DNA of 64,000 nucleotides from contig JAUNVA010000003.1 of the NCBI GenBank assembly GCA_030537895.1, positions 45,605-109,604 of the forward strand. Reading direction: 5' to 3'. A model generated the notes under the pieces. The model was not told the DNA's origin. It was given only the letters and a program-made list of their open reading frames with translations, and did not search any database. A program made the position numbers and the translations under genes. The DNA is from Bowdeniella nasicola. GTDB taxonomy: Bacteria; Actinomycetota; Actinomycetes; Actinomycetales; Actinomycetaceae. Position 1 is the first letter of the stretch, and every line of letters begins with the position of its first letter. Below, piece by piece: positions 25,885-35,826 of the stretch.

Positions 25885-26508
25885 TTAGCGGGAGTAGAAC
25901 TCGACGACCAGCTGAACGTCGCAGGTGACCGGGACTTCTTCGCGCTTGGGGGCCCGCACGAGCTCCGCACGCAGCTTCTCGATCTGTACGTCGAGGTAGG
26001 CGGGCACGTCCGGGAGCACCTTCTGGTGTTCGCCAGTCGCGGCAATTTGGAAAGGCGCCATCGTCTGGGAGCGCGGTTTGATCTGGATGACCTGGCCCGG
26101 CTTCACACGGAAGGAGGGACGGTCCACGAGTTTGCCGTCCACGAGGACGTGACGGTGCACGACGGTCTGGCGGGCCTGCGCCATGGTGCGGGCGAAGCCG
26201 GACCGTAGCACGAGCGCGTCCAGGCGAGTTTCCAGCATTTCGACCAGAGCCTCACCGGTCAGGCCCGGTTCCTTACGGGCCTGCTCGAAGGCGGTGCGCA
26301 GCTGCTTTTCCCGAATGCCGTACTGGGCACGCAGGCGCTGCTTCTCCTTCAGACGCACTGCGTAGTCGGAATCGGCACGACGGCGGGCGCGGCCGTGCTC
26401 GCCCGGTCCGTAGGGTCGCTTTTCGAAGTACTTCTGGGCCTTCGGCGTCAGCGGAATGCCGAGGGCGCGCGAGAGCCGGACCTGCCGGCGGGTGCGGGAA
26501 ATAGCCAT
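25885..26508 (-). CDS. rpsD: 30S ribosomal protein S4
   Basis: A 207-residue S4 protein that nucleates 30S assembly by binding 16S rRNA. It begins MAISRTRRQVRLSRALGIPL and has the S4 RNA-binding domain ETRLDALVLRSGFARTMAQARQTVVHRHVLVDG. The open frame extends to 26649, but this ATG is the family start. It is a single-gene unit with its own promoter region and terminator. No zinc-binding cysteine motif is present near the N-terminus. Confidence 0.97.
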   Translation of the reverse strand: MAISRTRRQVRLSRALGIPLTPKAQKYFEKRPYGPGEHGRARRRADSDYAVRLKEKQRLRAQYGIREKQLRTAFEQARKEPGLTGEALVEMLETRLDALVLRSGFARTMAQARQTVVHRHVLVDGKLVDRPSFRVKPGQVIQIKPRSQTMAPFQIAATGEHQKVLPDVPAYLDVQIEKLRAELVRAPKREEVPVTCDVQLVVEFYSR

Positions 26509-26545
26509 GAGGTGTGCTTCTCCTGTCTCGTATGTCAGTGGAACA

Positions 26546-26562
26546 CCCGAGCCACGCTCGGG
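26546..26562 (-). repeat. Hairpin in the rpsD leader
   Basis: A 7-bp perfect stem (CCCGAGC with GCTCGGG, 3-base loop) about 40 bases before the rpsD start. A second small inverted repeat (GCTCAC/GTGAGC) lies further up the roughly 110-base leader. S4 often autoregulates, but I see no match to a known S4 leader structure. Confidence 0.4.
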
Positions 26563-26619
26563 CGGGATCGGCCTCGTGGGCCAAGACCCCAGGAGCTCAC
26601 GGAAGTGAGCAACCGCTCT

Positions 26620-26625
26620 AGGATA
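26620..26625 (-). promoter_or_regulatory. Putative -10 of the rpsD promoter
   Basis: TATCCT on the minus strand fits TAnnnT and would give a leader of about 105 bases containing two small hairpins. No clear -35 is visible. Confidence 0.35.
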
Positions 26626-26677
26626 GCAAAGCGGGCGGAGGTCCAGCACTCACGACCGTGAGGGATCGCTCACGCCC

Positions 26678-28018
26678 TTAGGCCTCGCCGCGCAGGTAGG
26701 AGCGGATCACGCCGAGCCGGGACGCGATTTCGCGCTCATGCCCGTAATCGGTCGGCTCGTAATACTGGGCGTCACGCAGCGTCTCGGGAAGGTAGTCCTG
26801 GGCCGCGATCGCGCGCGGGAAATCGTGCGCATATTTGTACTCGAGCCCGTGCCCGAGGCGTTTTGCAGTGCGGTAGTGCGCATCGCGCAGGTGGAAAGGC
26901 ACGGTGCCCGCCTTGCCTGCTTTAATGTCCGCGATGGCCCGATCAACAGCCCGATAGGCGGCATTCGATTTCGGCGCGGTCGCGATGTGCACCACGGCCT
27001 GCGCGAGTGGGATGCGCGCCTCCGGCATCCCGAGGAATGCCACGGCCTCGTAGGCCGCCACGGCGGTCACGAGAGCACTCGGGTCTGCCATACCGACATC
27101 TTCCGAGGCACAGATCACGATCCGCCGCGCGATAAATCGTGGATCCTCCCCCGCCACGACCATCCGGGCGAGGTAGTGCAGGGCGGCGTCGACGTCGGAC
27201 CCACGCATCGACTTAATGAACGCGGAGGTGACGTCGTAGTGCTGGTCGCCCGTTTTGTCGTACCGTACGGCCGCTTCATCGATCGAATCGGTGACATCCG
27301 TCATCGAAATCTCGCCCGAGTCGCGCTCCTGTGCACCGGCAGCCGCCGCCTCCAGGATCGTGAGCGACTTGCGCCCATCGGATCCTGCCAAGCGCACGAT
27401 GAGGTCCAAGGCGTCGTCAGCAATCGAAAGCTCCCCCGCATATCCGCGCTCGTCACTGAGAGCGCGGCGGACAAGGGATGCGACGTCGTCGTCACCGAGG
27501 GGTTGAAGCGTGAGCAGAAGTGAGCGCGATAGCAGGGGGGAGATCACCGAAAACGACGGGTTCTCGGTGGTGGCGGCCACGAGCGTAATGATCCGGTTTT
27601 CCACGCTCGGCAAGAGGGCGTCCTGCTGCGACTTAGAGAAGCGGTGGACCTCATCGACGAAGAGCACCGTCTCCAGGCCCTGTGCTCCGAGGGCCCGCTT
27701 CGCGCCGGCCACCACCTCACGGACGTCCTTCACCCCGGCTGACACGGCCGATAGCTCCACGAACCGCCGCCCCGCCGTGCGCGCGATGAGGTAGGCAAGC
27801 GTGGTCTTCCCCGTACCGGGCGGGCCCCACAAGATGATCGAGGACGTCCCTGCCGTCGAACCCGATTCCAGCAGCCGAGTAAGCGGGGAGCCCGGTTTCA
27901 AGATGTGGTCTTGACCGACAACCTCCTGGAGCGTCGTCGGGCGCATCCGCACGGCGAGCGGCGCGTGGGCACCCGGTGCGTCGGGACTGGGCTCGCCCAA
28001 ATCGGCAAAGAGGTCCAT
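26678..28018 (-). CDS. rarA: Replication-associated recombination protein A (MgsA/RarA)
   Basis: A 446-residue AAA+ ATPase acting at stalled replication forks. Walker A is [10 protein letters not shown] and Walker [11 protein letters not shown]; the sensor region has [11 protein letters not shown]. The C-terminal tetramerisation and MgsA domains follow ([22 protein letters not shown]). I start at ATG 28016-28018 (MDLFADLG), but MRAMDLF at 28027 is possible. Confidence 0.93.
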   Translation of the reverse strand: MDLFADLGEPSPDAPGAHAPLAVRMRPTTLQEVVGQDHILKPGSPLTRLLESGSTAGTSSIILWGPPGTGKTTLAYLIARTAGRRFVELSAVSAGVKDVREVVAGAKRALGAQGLETVLFVDEVHRFSKSQQDALLPSVENRIITLVAATTENPSFSVISPLLSRSLLLTLQPLGDDDVASLVRRALSDERGYAGELSIADDALDLIVRLAGSDGRKSLTILEAAAAGAQERDSGEISMTDVTDSIDEAAVRYDKTGDQHYDVTSAFIKSMRGSDVDAALHYLARMVVAGEDPRFIARRIVICASEDVGMADPSALVTAVAAYEAVAFLGMPEARIPLAQAVVHIATAPKSNAAYRAVDRAIADIKAGKAGTVPFHLRDAHYRTAKRLGHGLEYKYAHDFPRAIAAQDYLPETLRDAQYYEPTDYGHEREIASRLGVIRSYLRGEA

Positions 28019-28061
28019 GGCCCTCATGGTAGCGAGGCCGCCCGTCGTGGTCGCCTCGTCC

Positions 28062-28991
28062 TCAGCGAGCCCGCGGGTGGCTGGTGGCGTAGACCTCACG
28101 CAGGTGGTCGACGGTCACGTGGGTGTAGATCTGCGTGGTCGAGACATCCGCATGACCGAGCAGCTCCTGGACAACCCGCACGTCGGCCCCGCCCGCGATC
28201 AGGTGGGTGGCGTAACTGTGCCGTAGCGTGTGGGGGGTCGGTGGCGGGTCGAGGTCCGCCGCGCGGGCCACTCGCCGCACGATGGCACCGGCTGCCTGTC
28301 GCGTGAGGGGCTTGCCCCAAGCGTTCACGAAGATCGCGCTCGTGCCGCGCCCCACCCCCACCAGCTGGGGTCTCGCGCGCGTGAGGTAGGCACCGAGTGC
28401 AGCATTCAGGTACCGCCCCATGGGGACGATCCGCTCCTTGCGGCCCTTGCCGAACAGGCGGATCACGCCGGTCGTAAAATCAACGTCGTCGGGCGCCACT
28501 GTGCACGCCTCCGTGACGCGCGCGCCCGTCCCGTAGAGGAACTCGAGGAACGCCGCGTCGCGCAGGCCGAGGGCGTCCTGCCCGCTCGCGGCGGTCTCGA
28601 GGAGGTGGCGCACCTGCTCGACGGTGAGCGCGCCGGGCAGCCGGCGGGCAGGGCGTGGGGGCGTGAGGGATTCGGTCGGATCATCCTCGGTGAGGCCCTC
28701 GGTAAGGGCGAAGCGGTGGAAGGCGCGCACCGCGGACAGCAACCGTGCAACCGAGCTCGCAGCCAGGGGGGCGCCACCGTCGTCACCGGCACTCACCCGT
28801 GTGAGGAACTCGCGTACCGTCGCGGAGCGCACCTGCTCGACGGTGGTGACGCCCGCGTCCGCGAGATAGGTGAGGTAGCGCTCGAGATCACGCCGATAGG
28901 CCTCGACCGTGTTCTCCGCCAACCCTCGTTCGACAGCCAGGTGGGCGAGAAACTCGAGGCGGAGAAGCTCGAGTGCGGAGCGCGGGGTCAT
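28062..28991 (-). CDS. xerD: Site-specific tyrosine recombinase XerD
   Basis: A 309-residue integrase-family enzyme that resolves chromosome dimers at dif with XerC. The N-terminal SAM-like core binds DNA. The catalytic set is visible: Arg in YGTGARVTE, Lys in [32 protein letters not shown] with the nucleophile Tyr. The frame is open to 29471, but those codons lie in ctaB; ATG 28989-28991 fits the family. Its location by rarA, away from mobile DNA, supports a housekeeping role. Confidence 0.93.
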   Translation of the reverse strand: MTPRSALELLRLEFLAHLAVERGLAENTVEAYRRDLERYLTYLADAGVTTVEQVRSATVREFLTRVSAGDDGGAPLAASSVARLLSAVRAFHRFALTEGLTEDDPTESLTPPRPARRLPGALTVEQVRHLLETAASGQDALGLRDAAFLEFLYGTGARVTEACTVAPDDVDFTTGVIRLFGKGRKERIVPMGRYLNAALGAYLTRARPQLVGVGRGTSAIFVNAWGKPLTRQAAGAIVRRVARAADLDPPPTPHTLRHSYATHLIAGGADVRVVQELLGHADVSTTQIYTHVTVDHLREVYATSHPRAR

Positions 28992-28996
28992 GGCGC

Positions 28997-29938
28997 TTAG
29001 AAGAGCAGCTTTTCGACGAACGGGTCGAGTGCGACCGCGAGGAAGATGAGTGAGAGGTACGTGATGGACTCGTGGAAGACGCGCATCGCCTTCAAGGGGC
29101 CCTTGTCCGGGTGACGAGCGTGCCGGTAGAGGTCGATCGTCCTCCACCCGAAACGCGCTCCCGCAACGATCGCGACGACGGTGTAGAACATCGACATGTC
29201 TGCCAGCGGGATCAACGCGAGGGTGCACGCGATCATCGCGAAGGTGTGGATCAAAATGTTGCGCGCCACGACGAGGTCTGAGGAAACCACCGGCAGCATG
29301 GGAACCCCGGCGGCAGCGTAATCCCCCTTGAACTTCATCGACAGTGGCCAGTAGTGCGGCGGCGTCCAGAAGAATACGACGAGGAACAACACGAAGGGCG
29401 CGACCGCGAGTGACCCCGTGACCGCGGACCACCCAATCAGCACCGGCATACACCCCGCGATGCCGCCCCACACGATGTTCTGGGCGGTGCGTCGTTTCAG
29501 GATCATGGTGTAGCCGACGGCGTAGAGCACGATCGCCGTCAGGGTGAGGAGTGCGGACGGGAGGTTCACGAGGAGGGCAAACCAGAGCACCGAGGCGACG
29601 GCGAGCGTGAGCCCGAAGATCAGGGCGCCACGCACGGAGACGATACCCGCAGGGATCGGGCGCTTGCGGGTGCGTTGCATCACCCGGTCAATGTCCCGGT
29701 CATAGATCATGTTGAACGTGTTCGCCGCGCCCGCAGCAGCGCTGCCACCGATGAGCGTCGCAAGCACGAGCCACGTGCCCGGCCAACCGCGCTCCGCGAG
29801 GATCATCGTGGGGATCGTCGTCACCAACAGCAGCTCAATGATGCGGGGCTTGGTGAGGGCGATATACGCCTTCACCACTTCCCGCGCGGTGCGGCGGGCC
29901 TGCTGTTGGGGCGCAGACGCTCCTGGGCGGTCGGACAC
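28997..29938 (-). CDS. ctaB: Protoheme IX farnesyltransferase (heme O synthase)
   Basis: Adds a farnesyl group to heme B for heme-copper oxidases. The 313-residue UbiA-family membrane protein has about nine hydrophobic helices, and the prenyl-diphosphate motif NMIYDRDIDRVMQRT. I chose the GTG at 29936-29938, with AAGGAG 11 bases upstream, over the ATG at 30028. It is divergent from tkt, the usual actinobacterial arrangement, and implies aerobic respiration. Confidence 0.93.
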   Translation of the reverse strand: MSDRPGASAPQQQARRTAREVVKAYIALTKPRIIELLLVTTIPTMILAERGWPGTWLVLATLIGGSAAAGAANTFNMIYDRDIDRVMQRTRKRPIPAGIVSVRGALIFGLTLAVASVLWFALLVNLPSALLTLTAIVLYAVGYTMILKRRTAQNIVWGGIAGCMPVLIGWSAVTGSLAVAPFVLFLVVFFWTPPHYWPLSMKFKGDYAAAGVPMLPVVSSDLVVARNILIHTFAMIACTLALIPLADMSMFYTVVAIVAGARFGWRTIDLYRHARHPDKGPLKAMRVFHESITYLSLIFLAVALDPFVEKLLF

Positions 29939-30107
29939 GACGATGATGACTCCTTGGGATGGGCCTCTCTTCACGAGGGTACCGCGTCGGCGAGCAGGTC
30001 CTAGAGAACGCACCCTACGATAGAACATAGCGGGCGGTTATGCCGCTCACATGCTCGCCGGGGCGCGCTATGCGTTCCCGGGCCGAATGGAACTGAAACG
30101 AGGAACC

Positions 30108-32201
30108 ATGCCCGAGTCCACCGAATTCCGTTGGGATGATACCGATCAACTCGCCGTCGATACTGGACGGCTACTCGCCGCCGACGCCGTGCAGAAGGTC
30201 GGCAATGGGCACCCGGGGACAGCGATGTCCCTCTCCCCCCTGGCCTACCTGCTCTTCCACAAGGTCATGGTGCGCGACCCGAAGGACGCTCACTGGATTG
30301 GTCGCGACCGTTTTATCCTGTCTGCCGGACACTCCTCCCTCACGCAATACGTCCAGCTCTTCCTGACCGACTCCGGTCTCGAGCTCGAGGATCTCAAGTC
30401 CCTGCGTACCTGGGGCTCGGCCACGCCAGGCCATCCGGAGTACAAGCACACCGATGGCGTCGAAATCACGACCGGCCCCCTCGGCCAAGGACTTGCCTCC
30501 GCCGTCGGGATGGCCATGGCGTCCCGCCGCGAGCGCGGCCTGCTGGACCCGGAAGCCAAGCCGGGCGAGAGCCCCTTTGACCACAACATTTGGGTGATTG
30601 CCTCCGATGGCGACCTCCAGGAAGGCGTCACCTCCGAGGCCTGCTCCCTGGCGGGCACGCAGAAATTGTCCAACCTGATTGTGGTGTGGGACGACAACCG
30701 CATCTCGATTGAGGACGACACCTCGATCGCGTTCACCGAGGACGTGTGCGCCCGCTACCGGGCCTACGGGTGGGACGTTCTTGAGGTCGATTGGACGCGC
30801 GAGGGTGAGTATCGCGAAGATATGGAGGCCCTCTACGACGCGCTCATTGCCGGACGTGAGAACTCCGAGCGTCCGGTCCTCATCCGGCTGCGCACCGTCA
30901 TTGGCTGGCCCGCCCCGAACAAGAAAAACACCGGGGCCATCCACGGCAGCGCACTCGGCGCCGAGGAAGTGGCCGCCACGAAGAAGGTCCTCGGTTTCGA
31001 CCCCGAGCTGGACTTCGAGGTCGATGCCGACATGCTGAACACCGTGCGCGAACGCGCACTCGAGCGTGGACGGGTCGCCCACGAGGCCTGGTCGCAGCGC
31101 TTGGACACGTGGCGCGAGGCTCACCCCGAGGCGAGCGCACTCCTCGACCGCCTCCTCGCCCGCGACCTGCCCGAAGGCTTCGAGGCGGCCCTGCCGACCT
31201 TCGCGGATGTGGAGAAGATGTCGACCCGGAAGGCCTCGGGTGAAGTGCTCTCCGCACTGGCGGATACCATGCCGGAACTGTGGGGTGGTTCCGCCGATCT
31301 GGCCGGATCGAACAACACGACCATGAAGGGAGCCGCCTCCTTCCTACCGAAGGAACGATCCTCGGAGATGTTCCCCGGCAACGAGTACGGGCGCACACTG
31401 CACTTTGGGATCCGGGAACACGCGATGGGCTCGATCCTCTCCGGTATCGCGCTACACGGCCTCACTCGACCCTATGGCGGCACGTTCCTCGTCTTCTCCG
31501 ATTACATGCGCGGTGCGGTACGTCTCGCGGCACTCATGGGCGTACCCGTCACCTACGTGTGGACGCACGACTCAATCGGGCTCGGTGAGGACGGCCCGAC
31601 CCACCAGCCGGTCGAGCACCTGACCGCCCTGCGAGCCATCCCGAACCTTGACGTGGTGCGTCCGGCTGACGCCGCAGAGACCGCGCAGGCCTGGGCCTCC
31701 ATCCTGAAGCGTGACGCGCGCCCCTCGGGCCTCATCCTCACCCGTCAGGATGTACCGAATGTTCATGCCGGTGGGACCGATGCCTCGGGCGTGGACCGCG
31801 GCGCCTACGTCCTCGCCGAGGCAGAGGGCGACCTCCAGGTCATCCTGTTGGCGACCGGCTCCGAAGTGGCGTTGGCTCTCGAGGCACGCGAGGCCCTTCA
31901 GGGCGAAGGCATTGGCACACGCGTCGTCTCCATGCCCTGCATGGAGTGGTTCGAGCAGCAGGACGCGGGCTACCGCGAAGAGGTCTTGCCGAGTGCCGTC
32001 CGGGCTCGCGTGAGCGTCGAGGCCGGCCTGTCCCTGCCGTGGCGCCCCTACGTTGGTGATCACGGTCGGTGTGTCTCCCTGGAGCACTACGGTGCCTCCG
32101 CCGACTACCAGCGTCTCTACGAGGAGTTCGGGATCACCGCTGACGCCGTCGCTGAGGCGGCTCGGGCGTCCCTCGCCTCGGTACGCTCCGTTCAGGGCTG
32201 A
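30108..32201 (+). CDS. tkt: Transketolase
   Basis: Moves two-carbon units between sugar phosphates. The 697-residue product has the thiamine-diphosphate motif SDGDLQEGVTSEA through WDDN, the pyrimidine-domain GIREHAMGSI, and the C-terminal domain. The ATG at 30108 has a GAGGA ribosome site; the longer frame from 30051 lacks one. It heads the five-gene pentose phosphate operon tkt-tal-zwf-opcA-pgl. Confidence 0.97.
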   Translation: MPESTEFRWDDTDQLAVDTGRLLAADAVQKVGNGHPGTAMSLSPLAYLLFHKVMVRDPKDAHWIGRDRFILSAGHSSLTQYVQLFLTDSGLELEDLKSLRTWGSATPGHPEYKHTDGVEITTGPLGQGLASAVGMAMASRRERGLLDPEAKPGESPFDHNIWVIASDGDLQEGVTSEACSLAGTQKLSNLIVVWDDNRISIEDDTSIAFTEDVCARYRAYGWDVLEVDWTREGEYREDMEALYDALIAGRENSERPVLIRLRTVIGWPAPNKKNTGAIHGSALGAEEVAATKKVLGFDPELDFEVDADMLNTVRERALERGRVAHEAWSQRLDTWREAHPEASALLDRLLARDLPEGFEAALPTFADVEKMSTRKASGEVLSALADTMPELWGGSADLAGSNNTTMKGAASFLPKERSSEMFPGNEYGRTLHFGIREHAMGSILSGIALHGLTRPYGGTFLVFSDYMRGAVRLAALMGVPVTYVWTHDSIGLGEDGPTHQPVEHLTALRAIPNLDVVRPADAAETAQAWASILKRDARPSGLILTRQDVPNVHAGGTDASGVDRGAYVLAEAEGDLQVILLATGSEVALALEAREALQGEGIGTRVVSMPCMEWFEQQDAGYREEVLPSAVRARVSVEAGLSLPWRPYVGDHGRCVSLEHYGASADYQRLYEEFGITADAVAEAARASLASVRSVQG

Positions 32202-32203
32202 TC

Positions 32204-33331
32204 ATGATGACGCCCTACGAGTCTCTCTCCGATGCTGGAGTCTCCATCTGGCTGGATGACCTCTCCCGGGAGGCCCTGCGGGCGGGTTCCGATGTGTGCC
32301 TCGCCGACGACGTCGCCGAACGCGACGTCGTCGGCGTGACCACGAACCCGTCGATCTTTGCCGCGGCGATCGGCGACGGCGCGGCATACCGTGAATCGAT
32401 CGCACGTCTGCTTGATAAGCACGGGGATCCGACCGTCGAGGATGTCACCTTCGCTCTCATGATCGAAGACGTGCAGACAGCCTGTGACCAGATGCGTCCC
32501 GTTTTCGATGCGAGCGACGGCGTCGACGGACGGGTCTCAATCGAGGTGGATCCACGCCTCGCCCACGACACCGATCGCACAATCGAGCAGGCCCGCATGC
32601 TGTGGCATGCCGTGGACCGACCAAACCTGCACGTGAAGATCCCCGCGACTGCGGAAGGCCTTCCGGCGATCGCCGCCGTCATCGGAGAGGGCATCAACGT
32701 GAACGTCACGCTGATCTTCTCCGAGGATCGCTACCGCGCCGTCCTGGGTGCCTACCTTGATGGGCTGCATGTCGCGGCCCGCAACGGCCTCGATCTCACC
32801 CGCATTCATTCCGTCGCCTCGGTGTTCATCTCGCGCACCGACTCGAAGGTGGACCCGCTACTCGACTCGTTCGCCGAGTCTGGCCGTGGCGAGGCGAGGG
32901 AGCTGCGCGGAGAGGTGGGGATCGCGGTGGCGAGGCGCTGCTACGCCGATTTCCTCGAATCGATCGCCTCTCCACGGTTCACCGAACTCGAGGGGGCCCG
33001 TCCGCAGCGTCCGCTGTGGGCGTCGACCGGGGTGAAGGACCCGGCCTACGAACCGACCCGGTACGTGACCTCACTCATCGCTCCCACCACCGTGAACACG
33101 ATGCCGCGGGCCACGCTCATGGCACTCGGCGAACTCGAGAAGGTACCGAAGGACACGGTCCGCCCCTTCCTCAAGGATGCCGCCCACGTTCTTGAGCGGG
33201 TCGAGGCCGTTGGTGTCGACCTCGATCGCGTGTATGCGGAGCTGGAGCGCGAGGGGGTCGACAAGTTCATCGACGCCTGGAATCAGCTGTGTGACGCCGT
33301 CTCGGCCGCAATGGAGGCCGAACGCTCCTGA
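32204..33331 (+). CDS. tal: Transaldolase
   Basis: Moves dihydroxyacetone units between sedoheptulose 7-phosphate and glyceraldehyde 3-phosphate. The 375-residue product has GVTTNPSIF near the N-terminus, the Schiff-base lysine in HVKIPATAEG, and NVTLIFS. It starts 2 bases after the tkt stop. Confidence 0.96.
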   Translation: MMTPYESLSDAGVSIWLDDLSREALRAGSDVCLADDVAERDVVGVTTNPSIFAAAIGDGAAYRESIARLLDKHGDPTVEDVTFALMIEDVQTACDQMRPVFDASDGVDGRVSIEVDPRLAHDTDRTIEQARMLWHAVDRPNLHVKIPATAEGLPAIAAVIGEGINVNVTLIFSEDRYRAVLGAYLDGLHVAARNGLDLTRIHSVASVFISRTDSKVDPLLDSFAESGRGEARELRGEVGIAVARRCYADFLESIASPRFTELEGARPQRPLWASTGVKDPAYEPTRYVTSLIAPTTVNTMPRATLMALGELEKVPKDTVRPFLKDAAHVLERVEAVGVDLDRVYAELEREGVDKFIDAWNQLCDAVSAAMEAERS

Positions 33332-33364
33332 ATACCATCCGCACGGGCGATCCAGAGGAGAGCG

Positions 33365-34897
33365 ATGTCTGAGGGAGACAACCCACTCGTCCACCCCGAC
33401 GATCTGCGCTTACCGCGGATGTCGGGCCCATGTGGCGTCGTGATGTTCGGCATCACGGGTGACCTGGCGCGTAAGAAGCTCCTGCCCGCCATCTACGACC
33501 TCGCCAACCGCGGCCTCCTGCACCCCTCCTTCGCGCTCACCGGCTTCGCCCGGCGGGACTGGGGTAAGCAGGCGTTCGTCTCCTTCGTCGAAAAGCAGGT
33601 GCGCGAGCACGCACGCACCCCCTTCAATCAGGCCACGTTTGATCAGCTGGCCCACGGAATGCGATTCGTCGCGGGCTCCTTCGGGGATGCGTCCGCTTAC
33701 GACCGGCTCGCCCAGACGGTACGTGAGCTGGACGAGAGTTATGGGACGGGCGGGAACCATGCCTTCTACCTGTCCATACCGCCTCACTGGTTCGGTCCCG
33801 TCTGCGAGAACTTGGCCGCATCCGGCCTCGCTCGGGACCGAGCCGGTGCGCCCACGTGGCGACGGGCAGTGATCGAGAAACCGTTCGGACATAACCTGGC
33901 GAGTGCCAAGGAGCTGAACGCCACCGTGCAGAAGGTGTTTCCGGAGGATTCGATCTTCCGGATCGACCACTACCTGGGCAAGGAGACGGTGCAAAACATC
34001 ATGGCACTGCGTTTCTCCAACACAATCCTCGAACCCCTGTGGTCCGCGAACTACGTGGATCACGTGCAGATCACGATGGCGGAAACCATGGGGATCGGGT
34101 CCCGCGCCGGCTACTACGACGGGATCGGAGCCGCGCGCGACGTCATCCAAAACCACCTTCTGCAGTTGCTGGCGCTCACCGCGATGGAAGAACCCGCTTC
34201 CTTGGATGCCGCCGACCTGCGAGCCGAAAAGGAGAAGGTACTCTCCGCGGTGCGCCTGCCGGCGAACTTGGGCGAGCACACGGCGCGGGGTCGCTACGGC
34301 CCGGGCCGCCAGGCCGGCCGACAGGTCGTGGGTTACACCGATGAGGAGGGCGTCGAACCAGATTCGACGACGGAGACGTACGCTGCGCTGCGGCTGGATA
34401 TCGCCAATCGGCGGTGGGCGGGTGTTCCCTTCTACCTGCGCACAGGCAAACGCCTGGGCAAACGAGTGACCGAGATCGCACTCGTGTTCAAGGCCTCGGG
34501 CCACCAGCCCTTCCCGATGCCGTTCACCTCCGAACAGGACCGCAACGCCCTGGTCATCCGCATCCAACCCGACGAGGGCATCACGCTGCGGTTCGGTTCG
34601 AAGGTGCCGGGAACCACACATCAGATCCGCGACGTCACCATGGACTTCGACTACGGCGAAGCGTTCACCGAGAACTCCCCTGAGGCCTACGAGCGGTTGA
34701 TCCTCGACGTGTTGCGCGGCGAGCCGCCCCTCTTCCCGCGCCAACGGGAGGTCGAGCTGTCCTGGGAAATCCTTGACCCGGTGTTGGCTTTCTGGGAGAA
34801 GCAGGGGCCTCCCGAGGAATACCGGCCGGGGCTGTGGGGCCCCGACTCCGCGGACCTCATGCTTGCACACGACGGCCGTACCTGGCGCATCCCGTAA
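33365..34897 (+). CDS. zwf: Glucose-6-phosphate dehydrogenase
   Basis: First oxidative pentose phosphate enzyme, making NADPH. The 510-residue product has the nucleotide-binding GITGDLARKKLLPA (about 29-42) and the active-site RIDHYLGKETVQN. The ATG is preceded by GAGGAGAG. It is followed by opcA, whose product is needed for its assembly or activity in actinobacteria. Confidence 0.97.
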   Translation: MSEGDNPLVHPDDLRLPRMSGPCGVVMFGITGDLARKKLLPAIYDLANRGLLHPSFALTGFARRDWGKQAFVSFVEKQVREHARTPFNQATFDQLAHGMRFVAGSFGDASAYDRLAQTVRELDESYGTGGNHAFYLSIPPHWFGPVCENLAASGLARDRAGAPTWRRAVIEKPFGHNLASAKELNATVQKVFPEDSIFRIDHYLGKETVQNIMALRFSNTILEPLWSANYVDHVQITMAETMGIGSRAGYYDGIGAARDVIQNHLLQLLALTAMEEPASLDAADLRAEKEKVLSAVRLPANLGEHTARGRYGPGRQAGRQVVGYTDEEGVEPDSTTETYAALRLDIANRRWAGVPFYLRTGKRLGKRVTEIALVFKASGHQPFPMPFTSEQDRNALVIRIQPDEGITLRFGSKVPGTTHQIRDVTMDFDYGEAFTENSPEAYERLILDVLRGEPPLFPRQREVELSWEILDPVLAFWEKQGPPEEYRPGLWGPDSADLMLAHDGRTWRIP

Positions 34898-34909
34898 GGA
34901 AGGACAGGC

Positions 34910-35824
34910 ATGCAGCTGCACGACACCACCACGGTCGACATCGCGGCGACCCTCAACTCCTTGCGTGTCCAGGCGGGCTCCGTCACGCTCGGCCGCGTCC
35001 TCACGCTCCTGGTGATCGTTCCTCACGCTCAGGCGGCTGAAGAAGCGATCACGACGGCGCGGGCCACCTCGCGCGCCCACCCGTGTCGCGTCGTCGTCAT
35101 CATCGAGACGTCGGCAACGGAGGAGGACCGGCTCGATGCGGAGCTGCGCATCGGCGAATCGGAAGGGGCCTCCGAAGTCGTGATCCTGCACCCGCACGGC
35201 GGCATCCGCGATTCACTTGACTCTCTCGTGATGCCGCTACTCCTGCCGGATACCCCCGTGGTCGTGTGGTGGCCGTTCGGTGCCCCGACCTCCCCCGCTG
35301 AACACCCACTCGGCCACATGGCGCAGCGCCGCATCACCGACACGCGCGCCTGCGCTGACCCGATATCTGCACTGGACGCGCTCGGGTTGAACTACCGGCC
35401 GGGAGACACCGACCTCGCGTGGGCGGGGATCACCCTGTGGCGGGCCCTCGCCGTCACGCTCGTTGAGGAGCGGCCGCGCGCCCAGGTCGAGCGTGTGACG
35501 GTCCGAGGAAACCGCGCTCACCCCTCCACCCACCTCATGGCCGGCTGGCTCGGCCTCCTCCTCGAGGTCCCGGTCGCACTCGACCATGTCGAGACCGCAA
35601 CGCTGCGAGACGTCGTCATGCATCGCAGCGACGGAGATCTCGCGATCCGACGTGCGGACGGAGAGAATGTCGCGTGGCTCTGCCACCCCGCCCGCGTGGA
35701 CCAACCCGTCAATCTCCCCCGCCGCTCGCTCGCGGACTGCCTCACTGAGGACCTGCGCCGTCTGAACCCCGACGCCATGTACGCGCGCGTCATCACGCGC
35801 GGACTCGCCTTGCTTAAGGACTGA
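34910..35824 (+). CDS. opcA: Glucose-6-phosphate dehydrogenase assembly protein OpcA
   Basis: A 304-residue actinobacterial/cyanobacterial OpcA protein that activates Zwf. PDTPVVVWWPFGAP and HPLGHMAQRRITD are typical of the family. It sits 12 bases after zwf and 2 bases before pgl, so the three are one unit. Confidence 0.93.
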   Translation: MQLHDTTTVDIAATLNSLRVQAGSVTLGRVLTLLVIVPHAQAAEEAITTARATSRAHPCRVVVIIETSATEEDRLDAELRIGESEGASEVVILHPHGGIRDSLDSLVMPLLLPDTPVVVWWPFGAPTSPAEHPLGHMAQRRITDTRACADPISALDALGLNYRPGDTDLAWAGITLWRALAVTLVEERPRAQVERVTVRGNRAHPSTHLMAGWLGLLLEVPVALDHVETATLRDVVMHRSDGDLAIRRADGENVAWLCHPARVDQPVNLPRRSLADCLTEDLRRLNPDAMYARVITRGLALLKD

Positions 35825-35826
35825 TC

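Noticed and set aside
28062-28991. Tyrosine recombinase as evidence for a mobile element
   Set aside because: Length, motifs and position beside rarA fit XerD; no attachment site, tRNA junction or cargo genes are nearby.
28992-29471. 160-codon N-terminal extension of xerD
   Set aside because: The extension lies inside ctaB in another frame and is absent from the family; the ATG at 28991 gives the normal length.
33410-35197. 595-codon open frame antisense to zwf and opcA
   Set aside because: It is the mirror of two unmistakable plus-strand genes. High GC leaves antisense frames open. It has no ribosome site and no known fold.
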